Positions 15,564 through 21,787 of a DNA stretch of 24,740 nucleotides are shown here, piece by piece. The stretch spans positions 1-24,740 of the forward strand of contig CAZUQA010000068.1 in NCBI GenBank assembly GCA_964622375.1, read 5' to 3'. Numbering within the stretch: the stretch's first letter is position 1; each line of letters starts with the position of its first letter. Source of the DNA: CAZUQA01 sp964622375 (GTDB lineage Bacteria > Bacillota_I > Bacilli_A > Erysipelotrichales > Erysipelotrichaceae). A program made the position numbers and the translations under genes. Under the pieces are notes generated by a model. It was not told where the DNA came from, did no database searches, and worked only from the letters and a program-made list of their open reading frames with translations.

Positions 15564-16061
15564 CTAATCCAGAATGCTCAAATCGATATGACAATAGCCC
15601 TGGGGGTTTTTATCGAGGTAATCTTGGTGGTACTCTTCCGCTAAATAAAAGTTAAGTATCGGTTTTACTTCCGTAACAATCTCTTTTTCATAGTGATGCT
15701 TGACATCATCTAGATAGGCGGCAATCGCTACGTAATCTTCAGGATCGCTGTAATAAATACCGCTACGATATTGGCTGCCTTCATCCTCTCCTTGTTTGTT
15801 AAGGGAAGTCGGGTCAATAACATGAAAGAAATAATCTAAAAGGATATTCAGACAGAGGAGTTCTTTATCATATTTGATATACAAAGTCTCAGCAAAACCC
15901 GTAGTGTCGCTACATACTTGTTGGTAGCTGGGATTTTCCAGATTGCCGTTAGCATAACCGACTGCGGTCTCTAAAACCCCGTTAAGTTGTTTAAAAAAAG
16001 CCTGCATCCCCCAAAAACAACCTCCTGCCAGATAGATCTCTTTGATGTCCTGATTTTCCAT
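15564..16061 (-). CDS. msrA: Peptide methionine sulfoxide reductase A
   Basis: This enzyme reduces methionine-S-sulfoxide in proteins. The catalytic GGCFWG (13-18, nucleophile C15) is intact in a protein of 165 aa. VGYANG, DPTSLNKQGEDEGSQYRSGIYY and YHQDYLDKNPQGYCH match the single-domain family, with a probable resolving Cys near the C-terminus (NPQGYCHID). No MsrB domain is fused or adjacent. The start ATG lacks a Shine-Dalgarno sequence and is preceded by a possible -10 box eight bases upstream. Confidence 0.94.
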   Translation of the reverse strand: MENQDIKEIYLAGGCFWGMQAFFKQLNGVLETAVGYANGNLENPSYQQVCSDTTGFAETLYIKYDKELLCLNILLDYFFHVIDPTSLNKQGEDEGSQYRSGIYYSDPEDYVAIAAYLDDVKHHYEKEIVTEVKPILNFYLAEEYHQDYLDKNPQGYCHIDLSILD

Positions 16062-16069
16062 ACATGCTT

Positions 16070-16098
16070 ATAATAAAACATATTATTGTTCTAGTAAA
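16070..16098 (-). promoter_or_regulatory. Candidate promoter of msrA
   Basis: On the minus strand TTTACT (16098-16093), a 17-base spacer and TATTAT (16075-16070) precede the ATG by eight bases. This would give a leader of about two bases. The -35 box matches 4 of 6 positions. Confidence 0.4.
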
Positions 16099-16163
16099 TA
16101 TCAACATTATATTTCACGGGATTTATGGTCATTACCACAGAGAATGCTAGTCTGATAATTGTG

Positions 16164-16172
16164 TGTTATAAT
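16164..16172 (+). promoter_or_regulatory. Extended -10 promoter of proS
   Basis: TGT-TATAAT is a perfect extended -10, 26 bases before the ATG at 16199. The ribosome binding site AGGGGAAG lies in the leader. The leader is too short for a T-box, so proS is not T-box controlled here. Confidence 0.6.
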
Positions 16173-16198
16173 GAATCCAGAAAATTTTAGGGGAAGAT

Positions 16199-17872
16199 AT
16201 GAGATTAAGCAGAGATTATTTTTTCACATTAAGAGAAAATGTTAAGGATGAAGATTCCCAAAGCGGTAATCTTTTAGTTCGAGCCGGCTATGTTAAAAAG
16301 AGTTCATCCGGCATCTATATGTACCTGCCCTTAGGCTTAAGAGTTCTGAAGAAAATTGAAAACATCATTCGCGAAGAAATGAACAAAACCGGAGCCCAAG
16401 AGGTCTTGATGCCCTCATTAATACCCGAAGAAATCTATGAAGCCAGCGGACGCCGCAAGTTAATCGGCTCCAGCATGTTTGCCCTAAAAGATCGCTTTGG
16501 TAAGCCTTTTGTTTTGGGTCCGACCCATGAAGAGTTATTCGCTATCGCCGCCTCAATGAAAATCAAGTCTTATAAGGATTTACCTTTTTCGCTATATCAG
16601 TTTCAAAATAAATTTCGGGATGAACCTCGTCCCCGTTTCGGTTTAATTAGAGTCCGAGAATTCATCATGAAAGATGCCTACAGTTTTGACACCGACCTTG
16701 CCGGCTTAGAGTTGTCATACCAAAAGATGTTTGCCGCTTACTGCGCCGCTTTCGACAGGATGAAGATTGACTACAAGATTGTAACAGCCGATACCGGCAT
16801 TATGGGTGGCTTGTTGTCGGAGGAATTTCAAGCTGTGACCCCAATCGGTGAAGACATTTTGGTTCTGTGTGACAGCTGTGATTTTGCCAGCAATATCGAA
16901 GTCGCGGAATGCTGGAAAATTGCAGCAAAAAGCGAAAAGCCCTTAGAAAAAGAACTGGTTTTTACACCCAATGCCAAAACTATTGAAGAAGTGGCAACTT
17001 TCCTAGATGAGTCGCCAACTAAATTCGTTAAAACCTTAATCTACAACATTGATGGTAAACTCTACGCCTGCTTGTTACGGGGTGATCAAGAAGTTAACGA
17101 AACCAAACTTCGTAAGCTCTTTGCCGCCAGTGATGTCGCTTTAGCAGAAGCTGAAGCCGTGGAAAAAATCAGTGGTGCTCCGCTGGGCTTTGCCGGGCCT
17201 ATCGGGTTAAGCATCCCGCTTGTCGCCGATCAAAATATCACGACTATGGGCAATTTCATTGTCGGAGCTAATAAAAACGATTATCATTATAAAAATGTCA
17301 ATCTGTCAGATTTTGCCATCACTTATCAAGCTGACATTGTCAACATTCAAGAAAATGATAGCTGTCCCCGTTGTGGCGGAAAGATTTACTTCAGCAAAGG
17401 CATCGAAATCGGCAACACTTTTAAACTTGGCACCAAGTACGCTCAAGCTTTAGATTTACAGTATCTCGACAATAACAATCAATTTCAAGATGTCTATATG
17501 GGTTCTTATGGCATCGGTTTAGGGCGTTGTTTGGCGGCTTACGCTGAACAAAATCATGATGATGCCGGACTAATCTGGACTCAAGATTTAGCCCCCTACC
17601 GTTTGGCTATCGTTCTAATATCTAGTGAAGATGCTACCCAAGTCAAATTGGCTAACGATTTATATGATAATTGTCAAAAGCGGGGCATTGAAGTACTATT
17701 AGATGACCGCTCAGAAAGACCCGGGGTAAAATTTAAGGATCTGGATTTGATTGGTCTACCGACCCGCGTGGTTGTCGGCAAAGACGCCGCTAACAACAAG
17801 GTCGAGTTTAAAAATCGTCAGGAAACTGACAGTCGACTTATCGACATTAATGAGGTTTTCAATTTATTATAA
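16199..17872 (+). CDS. proS: Prolyl-tRNA synthetase (bacterial type)
   Basis: This enzyme charges tRNA-Pro; here it is 557 aa. Class II motif 1 lies in LPLGLRVLKKIENIIREEM, motif 2 in FRDEPRPRFGLIRVREF with the following MKDAYSFD, and motif 3 in GSYGIGLGRCLAA. GPTHEE binds the substrates. Between motifs 2 and 3, about residues 230-390, is the YbaK-like editing insertion typical of bacterial ProS. It starts KTIEEVATFLDESPTKFVKTLIY and removes Ala mischarged on tRNA-Pro. The C-terminal HGTP anticodon-binding domain (APYRLAIVL, EVLLDDRSERPGVKFKDLDLIG) is complete. Confidence 0.97.
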   Translation: MRLSRDYFFTLRENVKDEDSQSGNLLVRAGYVKKSSSGIYMYLPLGLRVLKKIENIIREEMNKTGAQEVLMPSLIPEEIYEASGRRKLIGSSMFALKDRFGKPFVLGPTHEELFAIAASMKIKSYKDLPFSLYQFQNKFRDEPRPRFGLIRVREFIMKDAYSFDTDLAGLELSYQKMFAAYCAAFDRMKIDYKIVTADTGIMGGLLSEEFQAVTPIGEDILVLCDSCDFASNIEVAECWKIAAKSEKPLEKELVFTPNAKTIEEVATFLDESPTKFVKTLIYNIDGKLYACLLRGDQEVNETKLRKLFAASDVALAEAEAVEKISGAPLGFAGPIGLSIPLVADQNITTMGNFIVGANKNDYHYKNVNLSDFAITYQADIVNIQENDSCPRCGGKIYFSKGIEIGNTFKLGTKYAQALDLQYLDNNNQFQDVYMGSYGIGLGRCLAAYAEQNHDDAGLIWTQDLAPYRLAIVLISSEDATQVKLANDLYDNCQKRGIEVLLDDRSERPGVKFKDLDLIGLPTRVVVGKDAANNKVEFKNRQETDSRLIDINEVFNLL

Positions 17873-17887
17873 TTACAGGAGGAAGCT

Positions 17888-18352
17888 ATGAAAAAACTTT
17901 GCTATCTGGTTTTGGTACTCTTGCTGTTTACAGCAGCTTGCGACAATGACCCACCGAAAGTTTGTCAACCCAAAGAAATTGACCCGCAACAAGTCGTCTT
18001 TATCGACCCGGCTGCTAAACAAATCACAGCGGTGGTGTATTGGGACCCGGTCAATCCCGGCAATCAAATAAGCCACCCCGGCGAAGATGTTAACTTTGCT
18101 GTATTGAAAGGTTTGTTTCGTGATTTAGATCTGACGGTTTTAACCAAAGAACAACAGGATGCTTTACCCAATGTGACTAACAAAGCCAAAGCTGCTTTGG
18201 AACTCAACTTTGATGCCGGAGATGCGCTCTTTATCTACAGTGACGGTTATATCACTATTTATCCGACTAACGGTTGCGAGAAAGTCCCTCTCACTTATGT
18301 CCTAAGCCCGGAGACCGTTAAATTAATTCAATTGCTCTTTATCCTGGAATAG
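17888..18352 (+). CDS. Small predicted lipoprotein of unknown function
   Basis: A 154-aa protein with MKK, a hydrophobic core and lipobox FTAAC, giving lipidated C18. The mature part is acidic and contains HPGEDVNFAVLKGLFRDLDL, DAGDALFIYSDGYITIYP and two further Cys (CQPKE, NGCEK) that could form a disulfide outside the cell. No family is recognised. It starts 15 bases after proS with an AGGAGGAAG ribosome binding site, and a terminator follows, so it is probably cotranscribed with proS. Confidence 0.8.
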   Translation: MKKLCYLVLVLLLFTAACDNDPPKVCQPKEIDPQQVVFIDPAAKQITAVVYWDPVNPGNQISHPGEDVNFAVLKGLFRDLDLTVLTKEQQDALPNVTNKAKAALELNFDAGDALFIYSDGYITIYPTNGCEKVPLTYVLSPETVKLIQLLFILE

Positions 18353-18375
18353 TCATAACCTAGACAATTTCTAGC

Positions 18376-18410
18376 AAACAGACAATCTCGACTTTTTGTC
18401 TGTTTTTCTT
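18376..18410 (+). terminator. Intrinsic terminator of the proS-lipoprotein unit
   Basis: AAACAGACAA (18376-18385) and TTGTCTGTTT (18396-18405) form a perfect 10-bp stem with a 10-base loop. The 3' arm continues into TTCTT. It separates the proS unit from the cobalamin-controlled operon. Confidence 0.9.
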
Positions 18411-18470
18411 TGGAATTGATCGCTTTGTTTCTAAAATCGCCGACTTTTTCTACTTTCTTTCGCTATTTTA

Positions 18471-18499
18471 TTGACAATTGTCTTTTACTAAAATAGTAT
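18471..18499 (+). promoter_or_regulatory. Promoter of the cobalamin-riboswitch operon
   Basis: A consensus -35 box TTGACA (18471-18476), a 17-base spacer and TAGTAT (18494-18499). The -35 overlaps a 10-base palindrome GACAATTGTC (18473-18482). The start point near 18506 is just before the riboswitch P1 stem. Confidence 0.65.
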
Positions 18500-18510
18500 A
18501 TCATTGTTAA

Positions 18511-18658
18511 TGATTGTAGGTGTTAACACTTAATAGGGAATTGGATGAGATTTCCAAACTGTCCCAGCAACCGTGAAACGGACGATGTTTATAATACCAC
18601 TGCAATGCGGGAAGGATAAACAAAGGATGAAGTTAAGTCGGTAGACCTGCCACAATCA
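18511..18658 (+). promoter_or_regulatory. Cobalamin (adenosylcobalamin-type) riboswitch aptamer
   Basis: Conserved cobalamin aptamer elements (RF00174) occur in order. These are TAATAGGGAAT, then GGATGAGATTTCC-like P4, CTGTCCCAGCAACCGTGA, CCACTGCAATGCGGGAAGG, and the B12-box-like AAGTCGGTAGACCTGCC (18635-18651). A P1 stem is visible as TGATTGT (18511-18517) with ACAATCA (18652-18658). Binding of the cofactor would be expected to turn off the downstream genes. The B12 box has GGTAG where the consensus has AGGAG. Adenosyl versus methyl/hydroxo selectivity is not decided by eye. Confidence 0.93.
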
Positions 18659-18670
18659 ATTAAGTTCACT

Positions 18671-18746
18671 CCTGGGTAGAGTATCCGACTTAGCGCGTGC
18701 TTATTGTTTGCTGTAGACGGACCCAGGCTAGTGGGTTTTCTTTTTT
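18671..18746 (+). terminator. Riboswitch expression platform: anti-terminator and terminator
   Basis: The terminator is ACCCA (18721-18725) with TGGGT (18732-18736), a 6-base loop and the tract TTTCTTTTTT. The alternative helix pairs CCTGGGT (18671-18677) with ACCCAGG (18721-18727) and may continue with CCG (18685-18687) and CGG (18718-18720) across a bulge. It shares the 5' arm of the terminator, so the two are mutually exclusive. CCGACTTA (18685-18692) is also the exact complement of TAAGTCGG (18634-18641) in the B12 box, giving a further route by which aptamer folding can influence the platform. Confidence 0.78.
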
Positions 18747-18766
18747 ATAGACTGGAGGTTCAATAC

Positions 18767-18799
18767 ATGGAAAACCAAATTCACCGGCATGAGTATTAA
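18767..18799 (+). CDS. 10-codon leader ORF overlapping the ECF-subunit start
   Basis: ATG at 18767 with the best ribosome binding site of the region (CTGGAGG, 18752-18758) opens MENQIHRHEY and a TAA at 18797-18799. The stop overlaps the start of the next gene (ATG 18789, another frame), which has no Shine-Dalgarno sequence of its own. Translational coupling through this mini-ORF is therefore likely. Alternatively, a one-base indel here would join the two frames and make these the first residues of the membrane protein. Confidence 0.55.
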   Translation: MENQIHRHEY

Positions 18800-19295
18800 G
18801 CGCCTGTGCGCCAATGCCGTGCTGGCTGCCTTGTTGTTTGCCGTCTTTTTTATGTTCAGTCAAATTCTGTATTTGGAATTTGTTACCTTGACTATCATTC
18901 TTTTAGCCTTGAATATTCCCAAATACAACAGTATTTGGATTGTCACCACCTTTGTTGTCTTAGTCTGGTTAGTCTATGGTCTTTCTTTATGGAGTTTCAT
19001 GTACATAATTATTTATCCCGGCTTCACTCTGTTGCTAAAAGCCTTGAAACCGCTATTAAGTAAGAGTGTTTACTTCATCGCTATTTTTGGCTTTTTGATG
19101 GCTTTGCTAGCCGGTAACCTTATTGATTTACCATTTTTACTTTTCTCCAAAGAAATCACGCTCTTTTATGTCCTGATGGGCTTTCGCACCACTTTGATTC
19201 AAGGAGGAATTGCTTTTTTGGCTGTTTTGTTTTTATATGAGCCTTTGGCGGCTAGTTTACAGAAAATTCTAAATAAAGGAGACATTTATGCGTAA
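18789..19295 (+). CDS. ECF-type transporter S component, probably for cobalamin or a related compound
   Basis: A 168-aa, very hydrophobic protein with about five to six membrane segments. It starts MSIKRLCANAVLAALLFAVFFMFSQ, the usual basic-then-AxxxA helix 1 of ECF S subunits, which docks on the T subunit. It lies directly behind a cobalamin riboswitch and overlaps by 8 bases the DUF4430-like gene. This context suggests a CbrT-like vitamin B12 or cobinamide role; this is inferred, not seen in binding residues. Energy-coupling A and T subunits are not in the window and would be shared. Translation appears to depend on the short ORF in front. Confidence 0.75.
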   Translation: MSIKRLCANAVLAALLFAVFFMFSQILYLEFVTLTIILLALNIPKYNSIWIVTTFVVLVWLVYGLSLWSFMYIIIYPGFTLLLKALKPLLSKSVYFIAIFGFLMALLAGNLIDLPFLLFSKEITLFYVLMGFRTTLIQGGIAFLAVLFLYEPLAASLQKILNKGDIYA

Positions 19296-19725
19296 GAAAA
19301 TTGTTATTGCCCTGTTGTTGTTAGTTGCTGTTTTGAGTTCCTATTTTTATCTCAAGAGTTTGAGCCCAAAAGTTGAAGATGGTACCAAGACAATTTATGT
19401 TACTATAATTGATGAGATTGCCGGTGTTACTTTAATTGACAAAAGGCCCTACGAAACCACAGCTCTGACTTTAGGTCAGTTTTTGGATGAAAGTCATGAT
19501 GGCATGAGCGTGACAATCAGCGAGGGAACTTTTGCCCGGAGCATCGATGAAATTAATGGTTTGTACAGCGATTTATATAGCAGTACCGGACCTTGGATAG
19601 TCTATGAATCGCCCAACAATCAAGCCTGTGCTCTCAGTGGTTTTTGCGACGCTATCGATGAGGTCCCTATTTACGACCAAGATCATTTTATTTTTAAGTA
19701 TGTCGACAGTTTCAGTTTTGAATAG
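19288..19725 (+). CDS. DUF4430-like (transcobalamin C-terminal-related) membrane-anchored protein
   Basis: A 145-aa protein with an N-terminal signal anchor (MRKKIVIALLLLVAVLSSYFYL) and no lipobox, so the rest is outside the membrane. The soluble part has a beta pattern: TIYVTIIDEIAG, LTLGQFLDES, STGPWIVYES, then VPIYDQDHFIFKYV at the end. This fits the DUF4430 fold (PF14478), related to the C-terminal domain of transcobalamin and intrinsic factor. C114 and C120, within NNQACALSGFC, may form a disulfide. The ribosome binding site AAAGGAG lies inside the preceding gene, which it overlaps. With the riboswitch, this suggests a surface cobalamin- or cobinamide-binding partner for the S subunit. 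Confidence 0.68.
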   Translation: MRKKIVIALLLLVAVLSSYFYLKSLSPKVEDGTKTIYVTIIDEIAGVTLIDKRPYETTALTLGQFLDESHDGMSVTISEGTFARSIDEINGLYSDLYSSTGPWIVYESPNNQACALSGFCDAIDEVPIYDQDHFIFKYVDSFSFE

Positions 19726-19742
19726 AATTCTCTTGTCATATT

Positions 19743-19751
19743 TGTTATATT
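19743..19751 (+). promoter_or_regulatory. Possible extended -10 directly before the ArsP_2-like gene
   Basis: TGT-TATATT ends six bases (TCTCCT) before the ATG at 19758. A start point seven bases after the box would be the A of the ATG. No Shine-Dalgarno sequence is present. The gene may also be read from the riboswitch promoter, since no terminator lies between. Confidence 0.4.
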
Positions 19752-19757
19752 TCTCCT

Positions 19758-20582
19758 ATGGAATATTTCTTTGATGCCATAGTCGATACTTTAAAAACCC
19801 TGCCTTTTCTCTATTTGGCTTATTTAGCTGTCGAGCAGTTTGAACATCGTTCCCAAAAGAAACTTTTGCTGTGGTTGCAGAAATCACAAAGAGCCCAAAC
19901 TTTAGTTGGTGCTTTGACCGGCATTATCCCCGGTTGTGGTTTCGCTTTGGCAGCTACTGGTCTGTTTACCGCCAATATCATCAGCTTTGCCACTTTGGTC
20001 GCGGTTTATTTAGTATCTTGTGATGAAGCTTATCTCTATTTCTTAGCTGCCGGGAAATTCAGCCTGCTGATCATGGTGTTGTCGATTATGTTTCTTATCG
20101 CCTTGTTCAGTGGCTATTTAGCTGGTTTTCTATTAAAGGCGGAATTCCCACCGGCTACCAAGCTACAAAATGAACACCGGGATTGTGATGACAACATCTT
20201 TATCACCGCTTTACAGCGTTGTTTAAAAATTGCTTTGTTGTTATTAGTTACCAATACGCTGTTCAATCTTTTACTGAGCAGCGCTAATCTCTCACTGCTT
20301 GGCAACAGTATTCTCAACCAACGCTTTCTGCAACCGGCATTCACAGCTTTAATCGCTTTGATTCCTAACTGTGCCCTCAGCGTGTTGTTTGCCAATCTTT
20401 ATTTTCACTCACTAATCAGCTTTGGCAGTTTGATCTCCGGATTATTAGCCAGTAGCGGTACCAGCTACATTTTACTGTTTCAAAGTTCACTGAAGTTTTC
20501 GCTAAAGATCAAAATAATCGCTTTTATTTTGACTGTTGCCATCCTCAGCGGCTGCCTTTTGTCGTTCTTTACTTTTGACTGA
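19758..20582 (+). CDS. Putative 10TM heavy-metal exporter (ArsP_2 family)
   Basis: A 274-aa membrane protein with about eight to ten hydrophobic segments in two halves. The first half carries GIIPGCGFALAATGLFTANIISFATLVAVYLVSCDEA and the second IPNCALSVLFANLYFHSLISFGSLISGLLASSGTSY. This repeat of P-x-C plus a glycine-rich helix matches PF11449, the 'arsenic efflux protein' or 10TM heavy-metal exporter family. The two short PGC/PNC sites hold Cys that could bind metal. The substrate is unknown. It follows the cobalamin-controlled genes after 32 bases, which suggests cobalt or another metal linked to B12, but it may be independently transcribed. The stop is TGA. Confidence 0.78.
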   Translation: MEYFFDAIVDTLKTLPFLYLAYLAVEQFEHRSQKKLLLWLQKSQRAQTLVGALTGIIPGCGFALAATGLFTANIISFATLVAVYLVSCDEAYLYFLAAGKFSLLIMVLSIMFLIALFSGYLAGFLLKAEFPPATKLQNEHRDCDDNIFITALQRCLKIALLLLVTNTLFNLLLSSANLSLLGNSILNQRFLQPAFTALIALIPNCALSVLFANLYFHSLISFGSLISGLLASSGTSYILLFQSSLKFSLKIKIIAFILTVAILSGCLLSFFTFD

Positions 20583-20596
20583 TTGTATAGTAGAAT
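20568..20596 (+). promoter_or_regulatory. Candidate promoter of tRNA-His
   Basis: TTTACT (20568-20573), a 17-base spacer and TAGAAT (20591-20596) lie 10 bases before the tRNA. The -35 box is within the end of the ArsP_2-like gene. Confidence 0.4.
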
Positions 20597-20606
20597 CTAG
20601 TAACAC

Positions 20607-20684
20607 GGCGGTTGTGGTGAAGCTGGTTAACACACCAGATTGTGGCTCTGGCATTCGCGGGTTCAAGTCCCGTCAATCGCCCCA
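20607..20684 (+). tRNA. tRNA-His (anticodon GUG), CCA encoded
   Basis: The anticodon stem CCAGA/TCTGG encloses the loop TTGTGGC, anticodon GTG. The acceptor GCGGTTG pairs with CAATCGC. The extra G at -1 (20607) pairs with C73 (20681), a tRNA-His hallmark. The T-arm is GCGGGTTCAAGTCCCGT. CCA is encoded at 20682-20684. Confidence 0.96.
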
Positions 20685-20693
20685 TATGCTCAT

Positions 20694-20719
20694 AAATGGC
20701 TTAGATAAGCCATTTTTTT
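20694..20719 (+). terminator. Intrinsic terminator of tRNA-His
   Basis: AAATGGCTT and AAGCCATTT form a strong stem with loop AGAT, followed by a run of T. It starts nine bases after the CCA end. Confidence 0.9.
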
Positions 20720-20734
20720 GTGTAAAAATCAAAG

Positions 20735-20755
20735 TGGTAACAAAATGGTAACAAA
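20735..20755 (+). repeat. Tandem 11-base repeat downstream of tRNA-His
   Basis: TGGTAACAAA occurs twice in a row (20735-20744 and 20746-20755), separated by one A. The repeats lie 50 bases after a tRNA 3' end, where integrase arm-site repeats can be found in integrated elements. No integrase or second copy of the tRNA end is in the window. The rest of the gene-free stretch 20720-20849 shows nothing further. Confidence 0.45.
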
Positions 20756-20849
20756 TATGATGCGTTTTATGCAAATGCCGTCTTGTTGATGTATACCCCA
20801 AACATCGCTTAGCCGATACTGTAAGTTGCAATCTCAAATAATTATTTGA

Positions 20850-20878
20850 TTGAAAAATCATCGGGTGTATAGTATAAA
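20850..20878 (+). promoter_or_regulatory. Promoter of the small alpha/beta-barrel-like gene
   Basis: TTGAAA (20850-20855), a 17-base spacer and TATAAA (20873-20878) are close to consensus. The start point near 20885 gives a leader of about 48 bases ending in GGAGGG before the ATG at 20933. Confidence 0.65.
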
Positions 20879-20932
20879 GAGAAAAAGCATCATTTCCCAT
20901 TTAGCTAAACAATTATAATGGAGGGCACACTT

Positions 20933-21280
20933 ATGTTTAACGAAATTTGCATTTACGAAGCCAAGCTAAATAAACAGGATGAAATCGAAGAGTTGATGAA
21001 AGAAGTTGCTGAGTTTTATCGAGCCCAGCCTGGAGTGGTCGAGGTTAAGTATATTAAGAGAACCCATCGCCAAAAAGACTTCAATGCCGTAAAAAATGGT
21101 GAAGTCCCTGTGGCCTTAACCCGTTATGTCGATAAGGTCACTTATGTATTGTATTGGGTGTTAGAAAGCAAGGAGGCTCATGCTGCCATCTATCCTGCAG
21201 CTTTTGAAAAATTCTACAAACGCTGGACGCGTTGTTTGACAGCGATGCCAAAAATTATTTTAGGTGAAAACATCGTTTAG
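20933..21280 (+). CDS. Small protein of unknown function, possibly a dimeric alpha/beta barrel
   Basis: A 115-aa soluble protein. It opens with a strand (MFNEICIYEAK), then a helix rich in Lys and Glu (QDEIEELMKEVAEFYRAQPG), then VVEVKYIKRTH. Further on are VTYVLYWVLESKEAHAAIYPAAFEKFYKRW and a short C-terminal strand. This order and the PGV-strand after helix 1 resemble the antibiotic-biosynthesis-monooxygenase-like fold, but I cannot assign a family. The start at 20933 is chosen for GGAGGG six bases upstream; an in-frame ATG at 20918 overlaps that site. It is a single-gene unit with its own promoter and terminator. Confidence 0.75.
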   Translation: MFNEICIYEAKLNKQDEIEELMKEVAEFYRAQPGVVEVKYIKRTHRQKDFNAVKNGEVPVALTRYVDKVTYVLYWVLESKEAHAAIYPAAFEKFYKRWTRCLTAMPKIILGENIV

Positions 21281-21301
21281 CTGCGCCTAAAATTGTTTTT
21301 T
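21257..21301 (+). terminator. Bidirectional terminator between the 20933 gene and atpC
   Basis: ATTTTAGGTG (21257-21266) pairs with CGCCTAAAAT (21284-21293), with one T-G wobble and a 17-base loop that includes the stop codon. TTTTTT follows at 21296. On the minus strand the same stem is followed by AATTTTTGG and may end the ATP synthase transcript. Confidence 0.7.
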
Positions 21302-21344
21302 ATTCGCTGATACAAAAGGCTCTATTCTATTTTTAAGCAGCCAA

Positions 21345-21785
21345 CTAACTTAATCCTTCATCCACCGCAACTTCACTAAAGGCGGCGTTACTGACTTCCA
21401 TTTGTACTAAAGCCCGACGTAACAGTATTTGGTCGTTTTGTATTTCGCGATCATCGCTTTCTTCCAACAAGCGTTGTTGAATCAATTCGCGTTCAGCTTG
21501 GGCTGAGGCAAAATCAATCTCTTGCGGCCACTGTGCTTCATCGCTGAGAATAGTCAAGACATTGTTAACCATTAGCGCCAAGCCGCCGTATACGGCAATC
21601 CAACGCTCTTTGTCATTATTAATAATTCTGACTTTGCCATAGTCCACAACCGCCAAATAGTCCTGATGTTTAGCCATGATGCCTAAATCACCGTCAGGAC
21701 AGCGCATGATAACCATGTCGACCCATTCATCGACCTTAACTTCATCCGGCAATATTATTTTAAAATGGAGTTTTCTTGGTGCCAT
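21345..21785 (-). CDS. atpC: ATP synthase epsilon subunit
   Basis: Central-stalk subunit of F1, coupling rotation and inhibiting hydrolysis; 146 aa here. The N-terminal beta sandwich is seen as LHFKIILPDEVKVDEWVDMVIMRCPDGDLGIMAKHQDYLA, with the usual G-D-LGI and H residues. A C-terminal helical hairpin (about 95-140) is complete. It is the last gene of the atp operon, starting two bases after the atpD stop. Its ribosome binding site is weak, so coupling to atpD is likely. Confidence 0.95.
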   Translation of the reverse strand: MAPRKLHFKIILPDEVKVDEWVDMVIMRCPDGDLGIMAKHQDYLAVVDYGKVRIINNDKERWIAVYGGLALMVNNVLTILSDEAQWPQEIDFASAQAERELIQQRLLEESDDREIQNDQILLRRALVQMEVSNAAFSEVAVDEGLS

Positions 21786-21787
21786 GT

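Noticed and set aside
16062..16198. T-box leader before proS
   Set aside because: The leader after the extended -10 is about 20 bases, with no T-box sequence or terminator.
20673..20900. Minus-strand open frame of 75 codons opposite the tRNA-His terminator
   Set aside because: It is antisense to the tRNA end, a terminator and a promoter, with no ribosome binding site or family resemblance.
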